A stretch of DNA of 64,000 bases from Rhizobium pisi (GTDB taxonomy: Bacteria; Pseudomonadota; Alphaproteobacteria; Rhizobiales; Rhizobiaceae): NCBI RefSeq assembly GCF_003938655.1, contig NZ_RJJT01000003.1, positions 186,001-250,000 of the forward strand. Reading direction: 5' to 3'. How positions within the stretch are numbered: position 1 is the stretch's first letter; each line of letters begins with the position of its first letter. This document shows positions 1 to 8,794 of this stretch, piece by piece. A model generated the notes under the pieces. That model searched no databases. It was not told where the DNA came from and was given only the letters and a program-made list of their open reading frames with translations. Position numbers and translations under genes: made by a program.

Positions 1-501
1 GATGGCTGTGGCGGCAGAACCGCCGTTGAATGCGCCCGCGACTTTGCCGATCAGGCTGCGTGCGGGAGAAGGTCTCGAATGCGAGGCGGGCGTTGCCTCT
101 CGCTGCGTTTGCCGGGCGGTCATGCCCTCGCCGATTTTGAACTGCTTGACCAACTGCGTCAGGTTTTCAGCGTCGATGGCGAGCCTATGGCTTGCGGCAT
201 TCGCCTCTTCCACCACGGCCGCGTTCTTCTGCGTGACCTGATCCATCCGGCTGATCGATGTATTGATTTCGCTCAATCCAACCGATTGTTCGCGCGCAGA
301 GGTTACGATTGATTTAACGTGTTCGTCGATGCGCAGAACATCTTCGCCGAGCTGGCGGAGCGCTCCACCGACCGCCGTCACCAGGTCACCACCAATCTTC
401 ACTTCCTCGCCGGATTTCCCGATCAAAGCCTTGCTATCCCCACGCCGCCGAGCGTCCTCGGCAGACTTCATGTCAGAACGGCACGAACACGCCGCACGCA
501 T
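1..501 (-). pseudogene. Methyl-accepting chemotaxis protein, C-terminal fragment (runs off window)
   Basis: The reverse strand encodes the distal part of a chemoreceptor signalling domain. It contains IGKSGEEVKIGGDLV, then IVTSAREQSVGLSEINTSI, QVTQKNAAVVEEANAASH and a C-terminal LTQLVKQFKIGEG, all typical of rhizobial receptors. The receptor's transmembrane segments, HAMP domain and the hairpin-tip region that contacts CheA and CheW are absent. A TAG stop (535-537) closes the frame just upstream, and the only in-frame starts are the ATGs at 501 and 471. The first roughly 20 residues do not look like receptor sequence until KALIGKSGEE. I read this as a 5'-truncated remnant rather than a working receptor. 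The 3' end lies beyond base 1, so full length is unknown. Confidence 0.7.
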
Positions 502-779
502 TGCTAAATATAGATATGACCGCTTAAGTCTTTCCTAATGATATGCATCTCGCTATTGCCGGTCGGTCTAGAAAGCAAAGCGTTCAAAACATGATGTTTT
601 TTTTTACCCATGCCGATGGCGACGCGCGGATTTTTCGAAAACCGCGGCGGTGATCGCTGAGACAATTAATCACGGGTCAGAAAACATATTCTTGAATTGC
701 GTGCATCCGGCCGAGACTATAATCACCGGAACGCGCAGGGGTGGGCGGCGCATATCCGCCCGGATCGAGGTTCATGCCA
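502..779. other. Intergenic region upstream of the SCO gene
   Basis: No gene is apparent. It holds an A/T-rich stretch around 590-610. A TATAAT at 718-723, about 50 bases before the SCO start, is the best -10 candidate. The nearest -35-like hexamers (TTGAAT at 692-697, TTGCGT at 697-702) give spacings of 20 and 15, so the promoter is only weakly supported. Confidence 0.4.
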
Positions 780-1385
780 ATGAAGACATTCCGCATCGTC
801 ATCTGGGTCGCCGTGCTGTTTATCGCCGGCGTTCTCGGCGTATTGACGCTCTATCCCATGAAATCTCGGGAGATCGTGGCGGAAGCGCCATTCGGCGTGC
901 CGTTCACCTTGGTCTCCCAGAGCGGGCAGCCGATCACCGAACAGGCGTTGCGCGGCAAGCCGACGGCGCTGTTCTTCGGTTTCACGCATTGCCCTGAGGT
1001 CTGCCCGACGACGCTTTTCGAGCTGAACGGCTGGATGGAGAAGGTCGATCCCGACGGCACCAAGCTGCAGGCCTATTTCGTGACCGTCGATCCGGAGCGT
1101 GACACGCCCGAGATCATGGACCAGTACGTTTCCAACGTTTCCAAGCGCATCACCGGCATTTCTGGCCCGCCTGACAAGATCGCCGAGGTCATCAAGGGTT
1201 TTCGCGTTTACGCCAAGAAGGTGCCGGTCGATGAGAAGAACCCGAACGGCGACTATACGATGGATCACACCGCCTCGGTCTTCCTGCTCGATTCTGCCGG
1301 GCGTTTTTCCGGAACGATCGCCTATGGCGAAAACCCGGACACGGCGGTAAAGAAGCTGGAGAATCTCGTCAGCAAGGGGTCATAG
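780..1385 (+). CDS. SCO1/SenC family copper chaperone
   Basis: A 201-residue membrane-anchored thioredoxin-fold protein of the SCO1/SenC family, which delivers copper to the CuA site of cytochrome c oxidase. Residues about 5-25 form one N-terminal membrane segment, leaving the domain in the periplasm. The copper ligands are visible: the CPEVC motif (Cys71, Cys75) after FFGFTH, and His163 in YTMDHTASVF. The VTVDPERDTP block is a family signature. The ATG at 780 is preferred over the one at 774 because GAGG at 767-770 is better spaced for it. No oxidase genes lie beside it in this window. Family assignment is secure; the physiological partner is inferred. Confidence 0.9.
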   Translation: MKTFRIVIWVAVLFIAGVLGVLTLYPMKSREIVAEAPFGVPFTLVSQSGQPITEQALRGKPTALFFGFTHCPEVCPTTLFELNGWMEKVDPDGTKLQAYFVTVDPERDTPEIMDQYVSNVSKRITGISGPPDKIAEVIKGFRVYAKKVPVDEKNPNGDYTMDHTASVFLLDSAGRFSGTIAYGENPDTAVKKLENLVSKGS

Positions 1386-1435
1386 GGCGCTGGCCCGACC
1401 GGCGGCGGGCAAGGAAAACGGAAAGACCGCCTATC

Positions 1436-2314
1436 GTGAGTGAAATCCGCCTTTATGTGTCGACGACCGAAAGCAAGGCCGAGGAGATTCTCGACCTTCT
1501 GAGCGAGGTCTTCGGTGAAGAAGACTTTGCCATCGGCACCACCGAGATCGACGAGAAGAAGGACATCTGGGAAGCCTCGATCTATATGATGGCCGAGGAC
1601 GAGGCGGATGTACGTTCCCGCGTCGACGGGGCGCTGAAGAGCGCCTTTCCCGAGGCCCGGCTGCAGCGCGAAGTCATCCCCGATGTCGACTGGGTGGTGA
1701 AATCGCTAGAGGGCCTGAAGCCCGTCAGGGCAGGGCGCTTCCTGGTGCATGGATCGCATGACCGCGACAAGGTTCGCCCCGGCGATATCGCCATCGAGAT
1801 CGATGCCGGCCAGGCCTTCGGCACCGGCCATCACGGCACGACGGCCGGCTGCCTTGAAGTGATCGACGCCGTGGTGCGCTCGCGCCCGGTCCGCAACGCG
1901 CTCGATCTCGGCACCGGCAGCGGCGTGCTGGCGATCGCGGTGCGCAAGCTCAAGAACATACCGGTGCTGGCGACAGATATCGATCCGGTCGCAACCAGGG
2001 TGGCGGCCGAGAACGTGCGCCGCAACGGCATCGCATCCGGCATCGTCACCCGGACCGCGCCGGGCTTTCATTCGACGGCCTTTTCCGAGCACGGCCCCTT
2101 CGATCTCATCATCGCCAACATCCTGGCGCGGCCGTTGATCCGCATGGCGCCGCAGCTCGCGATGCATCTTGCGCCGGGCGGATCGGTCATTCTTTCAGGC
2201 ATTCTGGCCAGCCAACGCTGGAAGGTGATTGCCGCCTATAGCGGCGCGAGGCTTCGCCATGTCAGGACGATTTGGCGCAATGGCTGGGTGACCATCCACT
2301 TCGACCGGCCTTGA
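1436..2314 (+). CDS. prmA: Ribosomal protein L11 methyltransferase
   Basis: PrmA trimethylates ribosomal protein L11 with S-adenosylmethionine. The 292-residue length is normal. The N-terminal region (about 1-95) is the L11-recognition domain. The linker carries AFGTGHHGTT, the PrmA signature. The class I methyltransferase domain follows with LDLGTGSGVLAIA (SAM motif I), an acidic ATDIDPVA (motif II) and LIIANIL (motif IV, similar to the NPPY loop). Translation starts at GTG 1436; there is no in-frame ATG nearby. It lies 50 bases downstream of the SCO gene on the same strand, so co-transcription is possible. A dispersed repeat follows the stop codon. Confidence 0.93.
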   Translation: MSEIRLYVSTTESKAEEILDLLSEVFGEEDFAIGTTEIDEKKDIWEASIYMMAEDEADVRSRVDGALKSAFPEARLQREVIPDVDWVVKSLEGLKPVRAGRFLVHGSHDRDKVRPGDIAIEIDAGQAFGTGHHGTTAGCLEVIDAVVRSRPVRNALDLGTGSGVLAIAVRKLKNIPVLATDIDPVATRVAAENVRRNGIASGIVTRTAPGFHSTAFSEHGPFDLIIANILARPLIRMAPQLAMHLAPGGSVILSGILASQRWKVIAAYSGARLRHVRTIWRNGWVTIHFDRP

Positions 2315-2352
2315 CGAGGGAGAGAGTTGGGGCTGACGGTGCGGCAATTTCC

Positions 2353-2510
2353 CTCTTCTACCCAGCGGGGAGAAGATGCCCGAAGGGCAGATGAGGGGGT
2401 GAGCGGCGAAGAGCCGCGAATGCGCTGAGCGCAAGCGAAGGGCAATGAATGGTGTGCCGCGCGGCCCCCTCATCCGCCTGCCGGCACCTTCTCCCCGCCG
2501 GGGAGAAGAG
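2353..2510. repeat. Rhizobial palindromic intergenic repeat, copy A
   Basis: A compound palindrome of about 158 bases. Each end is a small hairpin of the form CTTCTCC...GGGGAGAAG, and the inner flanks ATGAGGGGG and CCCCCTCAT pair with each other. The centre has a GCGGC/GCCGC hairpin and a region shared nearly base for base with the copy at 52773-52942. The design fits the RIME-like mosaic elements of Rhizobium. It lies between prmA and the terminator of the convergent small gene. Confidence 0.8.
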
Positions 2511-2573
2511 GCATGCCGCGACCTCGGTCATTCCACAGGACACATTTCACGTGCCCTCACCAACACAACAAAA

Positions 2574-2598
2574 AAGGCGGTGCCGATGGCACCGCCTT
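2574..2598 (-). terminator. Rho-independent terminator for the 57-residue gene
   Basis: A perfect 11-base stem (AAGGCGGTGCC with GGCACCGCCTT) closes a 3-base loop. On the reverse strand it is followed by a run of six Ts. It lies about 115 bases downstream of the stop of the reverse-strand gene at 2714-2887. Confidence 0.85.
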
Positions 2599-2713
2599 GG
2601 ACCGGTCTATCCGGTCAATGCCCGCGAGCTCGAAGGAGGAGGAGCGCTCGAGCGGGCTCTACTGCATTCCAATAGGCCGGTCCGGGAGGGAGGAGACGGA
2701 CGGGCTTTCAGAC

Positions 2714-2887
2714 TTAGAACGCGTAGCTGGGAGCGCCCTTGTGGCGCGTGGCGCGCTGGCCTGCACCGAGCAGCTTGAGGCTGTCTTCGTTCTGCGGGCG
2801 GCGGGCGCCGATTACGTGACGCACGGTCTGGCGTTCGCCAGCCTGCACCGGGCTGCTGTATGCGAAGCGCGAGAGAGAGGCGGTCAT
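2714..2887 (-). CDS. Small basic conserved-looking protein, 57 residues
   Basis: I do not recognise a family. The frame encodes 57 residues, begins MTASLSRFAYSSPVQAGERQ and ends with GAPSYAF. It is rich in Arg and Gln with no membrane segment or signal peptide. Support for a real gene comes from an AAGGA ribosome site nine bases before the ATG, a strong dedicated terminator at 2574-2598, and an A/T-rich TATATAG element at about 2935-2941 that could serve as a -10. It is transcribed away from the aminopeptidase gene at 3165. The function is unknown. Confidence 0.65.
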   Translation of the reverse strand: MTASLSRFAYSSPVQAGERQTVRHVIGARRPQNEDSLKLLGAGQRATRHKGAPSYAF

Positions 2888-3164
2888 TCAAAAATTCCTT
2901 TGTTTGCTGGTTCATCCGAACCGTTCGATGGCGTCTATATAGCTATTCTGAAACGCGGAGGCAGAGGGTTTCGCTCATGGGAGCCATGCGGCCAATGCAT
3001 AAAGCGTGCCAAATTAACTTTTGTCGTCACAGTTCTGTCAAAATATCGAGCGGGCTCAGCGGTTTCGACTCGTTTCGTCGCTTTTTCTCCCCATCGATTG
3101 AAATTTCGCTAACATGGCGGCCATCCCATTAACCGGATTCGTCTCAACCATTCGGGTTTTCAGC

Positions 3165-5000
3165 ATGTTCCAGTCCTTCGACCTCACCTCCACGCCGCAA
3201 TTCGGCAGGGATCGGGTATCGGCGCTGCGCGCTACTTTCGATTCGCTCGGCATCGACGCCTTCCTCGTGCCGCGCGCCGACGAATTCAACGGTGAATATG
3301 TTCCCGCGGGCTCGGAGCGACTGGCCTGGCTGACGGGCTTTACCGGCTCGGCTGGCATCGCGCTCGTCCTGCGCACCCAGGCGATCGTCTTCGTCGACGG
3401 GCGCTATGTGACCCAGCTTGCCGAACAGGTCGACGGTTCGGTCTTCTCAGGTGGCGATCTCGTCAACGAACCTCCGCATCTCTGGCTTGCCGCCAATGGC
3501 GGGAAGGGCCTGCGGCTCGGCATCGACCCGTGGCTGCATGCCGGTGCGGAAGTTCGCCGCCTGGAAAGGGCGCTTGCGGAAATCGGCGGCACGCTGGTCT
3601 TCCTGTCGCACAATCCGCTCGACAGGCTCTGGAGCGACCGGCCGGCCGACCCACTAGGCGCGGTCAGCATCCAGAATGTCGCCCAGGCCGGGGTGCTGGC
3701 GAGCGACAAGATCGCGACGATCGCCGCCGATCTGAAGAAGAAAAACCTCGCGGCGGTGCTGATCGCCGATCCCTCCTCGGTCGCCTGGACCTTCAACATC
3801 CGCGGCGCCGACGTGCCGCACACGCCGCATCCGCTGGCGCGCGCCATCATCCATGCCGACGGGCGGGCCGAACTCTTTCTCGACAAGCGCAAGACCGGCA
3901 TCGAGCCGGAGGCCTATCTCGGGCAGATCTCGACGCAACTGCCGCCCTCGGCCCTGGAGGAGAGGCTTGCCGCCGTTTCCCGGAATGGCGGCCGCGTGCT
4001 GATCGACCCCGATATCGCTTCCCATGCGCTTTCCGAGATCATCCGCAAGGCGGGCGGCGAAGTGGTGGAAGGCATCGATCCGGCCAAGCTGCCGCGCGCG
4101 GTGAAGAACGACGTCGAGATCAACGGTTCGGCCGTGGCCCATCTGCAGGACGGGGCGGCGATGGTGGAATTCCTCTACTGGCTGTTGCAGGAAAAGCCGG
4201 GCACGGTGAGCGAGATCGCCGCCGCCGAGCGTCTCGAAGCGGCGCGCGCCCACGTCGGCCAGAGCATGCAGAACCCGCTGAAGGACATTTCCTTCGACAC
4301 GATTTCGGGTGCGGGCGAACATGCGGCGATCATGCACTACCGCGTGACGACCGAGACCAACCGGATGATCGAGGCCGGCGAACTCTTCCTGATCGATTCC
4401 GGCGCGCAATATATCAATGGCACGACCGACATCACCCGCACCGTCGGCATCGGCGCGGTTTCCGAGGAGCATCGCCGCTTCTTCACGCTGGTGTTGAAGG
4501 GCATGATCGACATCAGCACGGCGCGTTTTCCGAAGGGTACGCGCGGCTGCGACCTCGACCCGCTGGCGCGCATCGCGCTGTGGCGGGCAGGGGCTGATTT
4601 CGCCCACGGCACCGGCCATGGCGTCGGCTCCTATCTCTCGGTGCACGAGGGACCGCAGCGCATCTCCAGGCTTTCGACGCAGGAACTGCTGCCCGGCATG
4701 ATTCTCTCGAACGAGCCTGGCTATTACCGGCCGGGCAGCTTCGGCATCCGCATCGAGAACCTGATTTATGTCCGTGGAGCCGAGGAGATCGAGGGCGGCG
4801 ACATGGCGATGCTCGGTTTCGAGACGCTGACCTTCTGCCCGATCGACCGCAGCCTCGTCATTCCGGAGCTTCTGACCCATGACGAGCTGCATTGGTTCAA
4901 CGACTACCACCGCCGCACGCGCGAGGCGCTGATGCCGCTGATCCATGATCGCGACGTCAGGGCATGGCTCGAAAACGCAACGTTGCCGCTGGAATATTAG
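3165..5000 (+). CDS. Xaa-Pro aminopeptidase (M24B family)
   Basis: A 611-residue cytosolic metallopeptidase that removes N-terminal residues preceding proline. It has the three-part layout of the large aminopeptidase P enzymes: two creatinase-like N-terminal domains (about 10-310) followed by a pita-bread catalytic domain. Metal ligands are visible in the expected order: Asp in LIDSGAQY, Asp in GTTDITRTV, His in HGTGHGVGSY, Glu in SNEPGYY and Glu in IRIENLIYV. I start at ATG 3165 (MFQSFDLTS) because the 17 residues upstream do not resemble the family. It stands alone on this strand between two reverse-strand units. Confidence 0.9.
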   Translation: MFQSFDLTSTPQFGRDRVSALRATFDSLGIDAFLVPRADEFNGEYVPAGSERLAWLTGFTGSAGIALVLRTQAIVFVDGRYVTQLAEQVDGSVFSGGDLVNEPPHLWLAANGGKGLRLGIDPWLHAGAEVRRLERALAEIGGTLVFLSHNPLDRLWSDRPADPLGAVSIQNVAQAGVLASDKIATIAADLKKKNLAAVLIADPSSVAWTFNIRGADVPHTPHPLARAIIHADGRAELFLDKRKTGIEPEAYLGQISTQLPPSALEERLAAVSRNGGRVLIDPDIASHALSEIIRKAGGEVVEGIDPAKLPRAVKNDVEINGSAVAHLQDGAAMVEFLYWLLQEKPGTVSEIAAAERLEAARAHVGQSMQNPLKDISFDTISGAGEHAAIMHYRVTTETNRMIEAGELFLIDSGAQYINGTTDITRTVGIGAVSEEHRRFFTLVLKGMIDISTARFPKGTRGCDLDPLARIALWRAGADFAHGTGHGVGSYLSVHEGPQRISRLSTQELLPGMILSNEPGYYRPGSFGIRIENLIYVRGAEEIEGGDMAMLGFETLTFCPIDRSLVIPELLTHDELHWFNDYHRRTREALMPLIHDRDVRAWLENATLPLEY

Positions 5001-5036
5001 ACCAACGGCGTCTGAGCATCGGCGTCGAGCCGGTGC

Positions 5037-5345
5037 TCAGAGCCCACCGGCATGGCGCCAGATCATCACGACGATCCAGGCGGCGACCAGCATCCACGTA
5101 TGCGAGATGCGCAGGCCGACGAAGAGGGCGACGACCAGCGCCAGTTTCGATTCCCAGCCGCCGATGAAGAAGGCGGGTGCGACGAGCGTCGTCAGCACGG
5201 CGGCCGGCACGGCATTCAGCGCCGCCTCCATACGCGGCGGAATGCTCTTCATTCGAGTGATGAGGATATAGCCGCCGATGCGGGTGGCGAAAGTGGCGAC
5301 GGCTGCGGCAATGATGACGAGCGCCATGTGAAGATCGAATTCCAT
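5037..5345 (-). CDS. azlD: AzlD family branched-chain amino-acid exporter, small subunit
   Basis: A 102-residue protein with four predicted membrane segments and the conserved ATRIGGYILI and AVPAAVLTTLVAP blocks of AzlD. AzlD acts with AzlC to export branched-chain amino acids and their analogues across the inner membrane. The ATG at 5345 follows the azlC stop by three bases, and GAGG within the end of azlC provides its ribosome site, so the two are translationally coupled. A GTG directly before the ATG could also initiate. Confidence 0.87.
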   Translation of the reverse strand: MEFDLHMALVIIAAAVATFATRIGGYILITRMKSIPPRMEAALNAVPAAVLTTLVAPAFFIGGWESKLALVVALFVGLRISHTWMLVAAWIVVMIWRHAGGL

Positions 5346-5348
5346 CAC

Positions 5349-6080
5349 TCAGACCTCGTGCACTTCGGATTGAAGGGCGTCGGCTTCAAGATCAGGCTCT
5401 TGCGGCGGCAGCGGCAGCAGGGCGGCGAGGACGATGCCGGCGGCAGCACCGAGGCTGACATGCCAGGGCGAGCCGACATAGCGATAGGCGAATACGGAGG
5501 CCACGGCACTGACGAGCGCCACGGGCAGGAAATTGTCGCGCTTGCGGAAGCCGAGGACGATGCCGAGGAAATAGGCCGGCAGCAGGATATCGAGGCCGAT
5601 CGCCTTGGGATCGCCGATGAAGCCGCCGAGCAGGCCGCCGGCGATGCTGGTCAGTATCCAGGGAATGTAGATGATGATGGCGAAGCCGAAATACCAGGCG
5701 AAGGTAAGGGACCGGCCGGCCTCGCCGTGCTTCACCGCCGCGGCAAATTGCGGATCGACGAGCAGGAAGAAGGTGAAGAATTTCTGCACCGGCGTGAAAT
5801 GGCCGATATAGCGCGCTAGGGCCGCCGAATAGAGCACGTGGCGGAAGTTGACGGCGAGGATCGACAGCACGATCAGCCACGCCTGGACATGGTGACCGAA
5901 GAGCTCGATGCCGACCATCTGGCTGGCGCCGGCATAGACGGTGGCGCTCATGAAGGCGGCCTCGGAGAGGGACATGCCGTTCTCGACCGCCAAGGCTCCG
6001 AAGAGAGCGCCAAAGGGTGCCGATGCCAGCGCAACGGCAAAGCCACCTCGCAAACCTTCAATAAAGTCGGCGCGATTCAT
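5349..6080 (-). CDS. azlC: AzlC family branched-chain amino-acid exporter, large subunit
   Basis: A 243-residue inner-membrane protein matching AzlC. It has the N-terminal GLRGGFAVALASAPFGALFG motif, the TVYAGASQMVGIELFG signature, and NFRHVLYSAALA. Usual length is 230-250 residues. It forms a tight operon with azlD, and the pair should export leucine, isoleucine and valine or related compounds. Upstream (6081-6213) there is a small palindrome, GGAAA-N6-TTTCC, but no recognised regulator gene. Confidence 0.88.
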   Translation of the reverse strand: MNRADFIEGLRGGFAVALASAPFGALFGALAVENGMSLSEAAFMSATVYAGASQMVGIELFGHHVQAWLIVLSILAVNFRHVLYSAALARYIGHFTPVQKFFTFFLLVDPQFAAAVKHGEAGRSLTFAWYFGFAIIIYIPWILTSIAGGLLGGFIGDPKAIGLDILLPAYFLGIVLGFRKRDNFLPVALVSAVASVFAYRYVGSPWHVSLGAAAGIVLAALLPLPPQEPDLEADALQSEVHEV

Positions 6081-6213
6081 CTGGGTGATCCTGTTGGAAA
6101 TTCAGGTTTCCCTTATGGTCTATGGCTTGGCACGGCAATTGAATTTCGTTGATTGACCGATCGATTTCGCTGAAGCATCAAGGTCCTGATCGCATTCGGC
6201 AGAAGGGGAACCC

Positions 6214-6459
6214 ATGAAGAAGATCGAATTTTCCAAGGAAGAGAAGGCAGAGATCGTTTCGCGTATCCGCGCCTATTTCGACCGGGAACTCGATCCCATC
6301 GGCGCGCTGCCGGCGGAATTCCTGCTTGATTTCTTCGCAGAGGAGGTCGGGCCATACTTCTACAATCGAGGGCTGAGAGATGCGCATGCGGCCCTGTTGA
6401 GAAGATTGGAGGATGTGGGCGAGGATATTCATCTGCTTGAGAGGGAGGAAAAATCCTAA
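6214..6459 (+). CDS. DUF2164 family protein
   Basis: An 81-residue acidic, helical protein with the DUF2164 pattern: FSKEEKAEIVSRIRAYFDREL near the N terminus, then GALPAEFLLDFFAEEVGPYFYNRGL in the middle. No biochemical role is established for the family. GAAGGGG lies a few bases before the ATG and can act as the ribosome site. It is divergent from azlC, with 133 bases between the two starts. Confidence 0.8.
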   Translation: MKKIEFSKEEKAEIVSRIRAYFDRELDPIGALPAEFLLDFFAEEVGPYFYNRGLRDAHAALLRRLEDVGEDIHLLEREEKS

Positions 6460-6578
6460 AGCGCGTGGCGATCTTTCAGCCTTAGCTTCCCGAAATCAAA
6501 CCGGAGCCGACACTTAACGCCAAATTATGTCGGTGCCGATATAGTCGTGATCCTTTCGTTCACCGGGTTGCGCGTTAT

Positions 6579-8162
6579 TTGGCCTTGATTGTCTCTGCTA
6601 TCGATGAACCTCGATCCGCCAGGTTCGGCAAGGTGTTGACCTTTATGGTCTGGCTTGCGCTGGCGTCTGCCCTTTGCTGGTCCGAAACGGTTTGGCGTGA
6701 CGAGGTTCGCGCCTTGTCATTCGCCATTCAGGGAGACAATTTCATCGATATGCTTCGCCTGATGCAGGGTGATGGTCATCCTGCCCTCTGGCATATCCTG
6801 CTTCGCGCCGCCTACGCCGTGGTCGGCTCACCTGTCGTCCTGAAGATCGTCGCACTGACGATCGCGGCGACTTCGGCCTATCTTCTTGTTTTCAGGCTGA
6901 AACTGCCGATTTCTATCATGCTGCTATCGTTGTTCGGCAGCTTTTCGATTTTCGACTATGCCGCGATGGCGCGAAATTACGGCATCAGCATGCTTGTGAT
7001 CTTCCTGATCGTCCTGAGTTGGGAGAAAGGGGCACGTAACGGCATATTGCTCGGCCTGTTGTTCGCCTTGCTGGCAAATACCAACGTCCATTCGGTCGTT
7101 ATTGTCGGCGGCTTCCTTGCCTATTGGTTTTTCGATTTGGTTCTGACACGACCAAGGCCTGCCCTGACGGCATATCGGGCCTTTGCGACAGCCGCTGCCA
7201 TTGCCGCCGTGGGAATTATTTTATGTTTCCTGACGGTCTATCCGACCTTCAATGATGCGGCGCAGAACGATCTCAGCGGCGAGAATTTCGCGTTGCTTGT
7301 CCTTCGCGCTCTCGTCGCGCCCGGCTCGCATTTTTTGGCGTTCTATCCCGACGCCTTTATTGAACTGGTCGTTGCCTATCCGGTGGCCTCTCGTCTTTTA
7401 GCGGCGTTGATGTCCGTGCTGGTCTGCGGCAGCCTGTTGACTTTGGCGAACCGGCTGCCGGCGCTGATCGCCGCAGCGCTGGTTCTTGCAGGGTTTTTGT
7501 TGCTTTTTGCGCTGGTCTATCCCGGCGGATACAGGCATCAGGCGCTTTGGCTGGTTTTCATGATCGCGATCACCGCTTTGACCCAAGGCAGGGCGACGGG
7601 CGTTGCCGGTAACGAAGCTGCCAGCGGCATCGTGAAGTTCGGGCGACTATGCTTCCTGATATTGCTGACGCTGCAGGTGATGTCCGGTATCGAAAAGGTC
7701 AATCGGGCATTTATCGCCGAAATACCGCTGAGCCGAAGCAAGGAGCTCGGTGCGTTCATTCAATCGCGTCCTGATCTCAAGGACGCGATCATCATGGCGG
7801 ATCCCGACTATCTTGTGGAAGCCTTGCCCTATTATATCCCCAACCGCACCTATCTTCTGCGGGAGGAGCGGTTCGGCGCCATCGTGCGATTTACCCGGAA
7901 CGTCCGGCTTTCGCTGAGCCTTGCCGATATTCTGCAAACCGCCCATCGCTTGCAGGAAAGCGAGCATGCGCCCGTCGTCATTCTTCTGTCGCAGCGGCTC
8001 GATCAGGTTAGCGCACCCGTTTCCGTGCGTGAAAGCTACGTTTGGCGGCTATCTCTGACGCCCGATGACATTGCTGCCTTCCAGAGCGGGACAAACCTCG
8101 TCAGGCGCTTCGGCCCGGTTGCCGGAAGCGATGAGACGTACGACGTCTACGTCGTGAAATAA
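6579..8162 (+). CDS. Multipass membrane glycosyltransferase (GT-C fold, GT39/ArnT-like)
   Basis: A protein of up to 527 residues with about 10-11 hydrophobic segments and a soluble C-terminal domain. The first loop after membrane segment 1 carries ETVWRDEVRA, which matches the Asp-Glu motif of GT-C enzymes, followed by GDGHPALWHILLR, similar to the GHPPLY motif of the GT39/DUF2029 group. These enzymes transfer sugars from polyprenyl-phosphate carriers on the periplasmic face. No in-frame ATG precedes the first membrane segment. Initiation may use TTG 6579, GTG 6633 or ATG 6645, and no ribosome site decides this. The gene is visibly less GC-rich than its neighbours, which hints at acquisition. 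The acceptor is unknown. Confidence 0.7.
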   Translation: MALIVSAIDEPRSARFGKVLTFMVWLALASALCWSETVWRDEVRALSFAIQGDNFIDMLRLMQGDGHPALWHILLRAAYAVVGSPVVLKIVALTIAATSAYLLVFRLKLPISIMLLSLFGSFSIFDYAAMARNYGISMLVIFLIVLSWEKGARNGILLGLLFALLANTNVHSVVIVGGFLAYWFFDLVLTRPRPALTAYRAFATAAAIAAVGIILCFLTVYPTFNDAAQNDLSGENFALLVLRALVAPGSHFLAFYPDAFIELVVAYPVASRLLAALMSVLVCGSLLTLANRLPALIAAALVLAGFLLLFALVYPGGYRHQALWLVFMIAITALTQGRATGVAGNEAASGIVKFGRLCFLILLTLQVMSGIEKVNRAFIAEIPLSRSKELGAFIQSRPDLKDAIIMADPDYLVEALPYYIPNRTYLLREERFGAIVRFTRNVRLSLSLADILQTAHRLQESEHAPVVILLSQRLDQVSAPVSVRESYVWRLSLTPDDIAAFQSGTNLVRRFGPVAGSDETYDVYVVK

Positions 8163-8167
8163 GCAGC

Positions 8168-8794
8168 CTATTCGCGCAACACGTCCGCGCTTTTGATCAC
8201 TGCGATGCCGTGGGCGCGCATCTCCTCGATTGCGGCGGCCACACCTTCGGGGGTGATGCCGCGGCTTGCATCTTCGATGAAGCGCACGCGCACATCAGGC
8301 ATCATCTCCAGCGCGTCAAGCGCAGAGAACTTGACGCAGTAATCGGTCGCAAGGCCGCAGACGTCGAGATCGGTGACGCCCTGGTCCTCGAGGAAATCGG
8401 AAAGGCCGGTCGAGGCATCCCGGTCATTGTCGCGGAAAGCCGAATAGCTGTCGATCCTGGGATCTTCGCCCTTCTGCTGGATCAGATCGATCTCCTCGGA
8501 TTTGAGCGCGGGATGCAGCTCGGCGTCAAGCGTGCCCTGGATGCAGTGGTCGGGCCACATCATCTGCGGCTTACCGGAGAGTTCGCCCATCTCGAAGGGG
8601 GCGGCACCCGGATGGGCGGAAGCGAAACTGCCGTGGCCCGGCGGGTGCCAGTCCTGCGAAGCGACGATCAGATCATATTTGCCGCTGTCGATCAGGCTGT
8701 TTGCGACGGGAACCACCTTGTCGCCATCGGGTACCGGCAGATTGCCGCCCGGACAGAAGCCGTTTTGAATGTCGACGAGCAACAGCGCTTTCAT
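8168..8794 (-). CDS. pncA: Nicotinamidase / isochorismatase family
   Basis: A 208-residue enzyme that deamidates nicotinamide to nicotinate for NAD salvage. The catalytic triad is visible: Asp8 in LLLVDIQNGF, Lys108 in QQKGEDPRIDSYSAF, and Cys153 in ATDYCVKFSALDA. The metal site DWHPPGH (Asp48, His50) and PDHCIQGT are also present. I start at the ATG at 8794 (MKALLLVD), which has AAGGGA upstream. An upstream in-frame ATG would add 18 unlike residues. It converges with the glycosyltransferase, only five bases separating the stops. Confidence 0.92.
   Translation of the reverse strand: MKALLLVDIQNGFCPGGNLPVPDGDKVVPVANSLIDSGKYDLIVASQDWHPPGHGSFASAHPGAAPFEMGELSGKPQMMWPDHCIQGTLDAELHPALKSEEIDLIQQKGEDPRIDSYSAFRDNDRDASTGLSDFLEDQGVTDLDVCGLATDYCVKFSALDALEMMPDVRVRFIEDASRGITPEGVAAAIEEMRAHGIAVIKSADVLRE

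Noticed and set aside
692..723. TTGAAT and TATAAT as a clear promoter for the SCO gene.
   Set aside because: The spacer is 20 bases, too long for confidence, and the alternative -35 gives 15.
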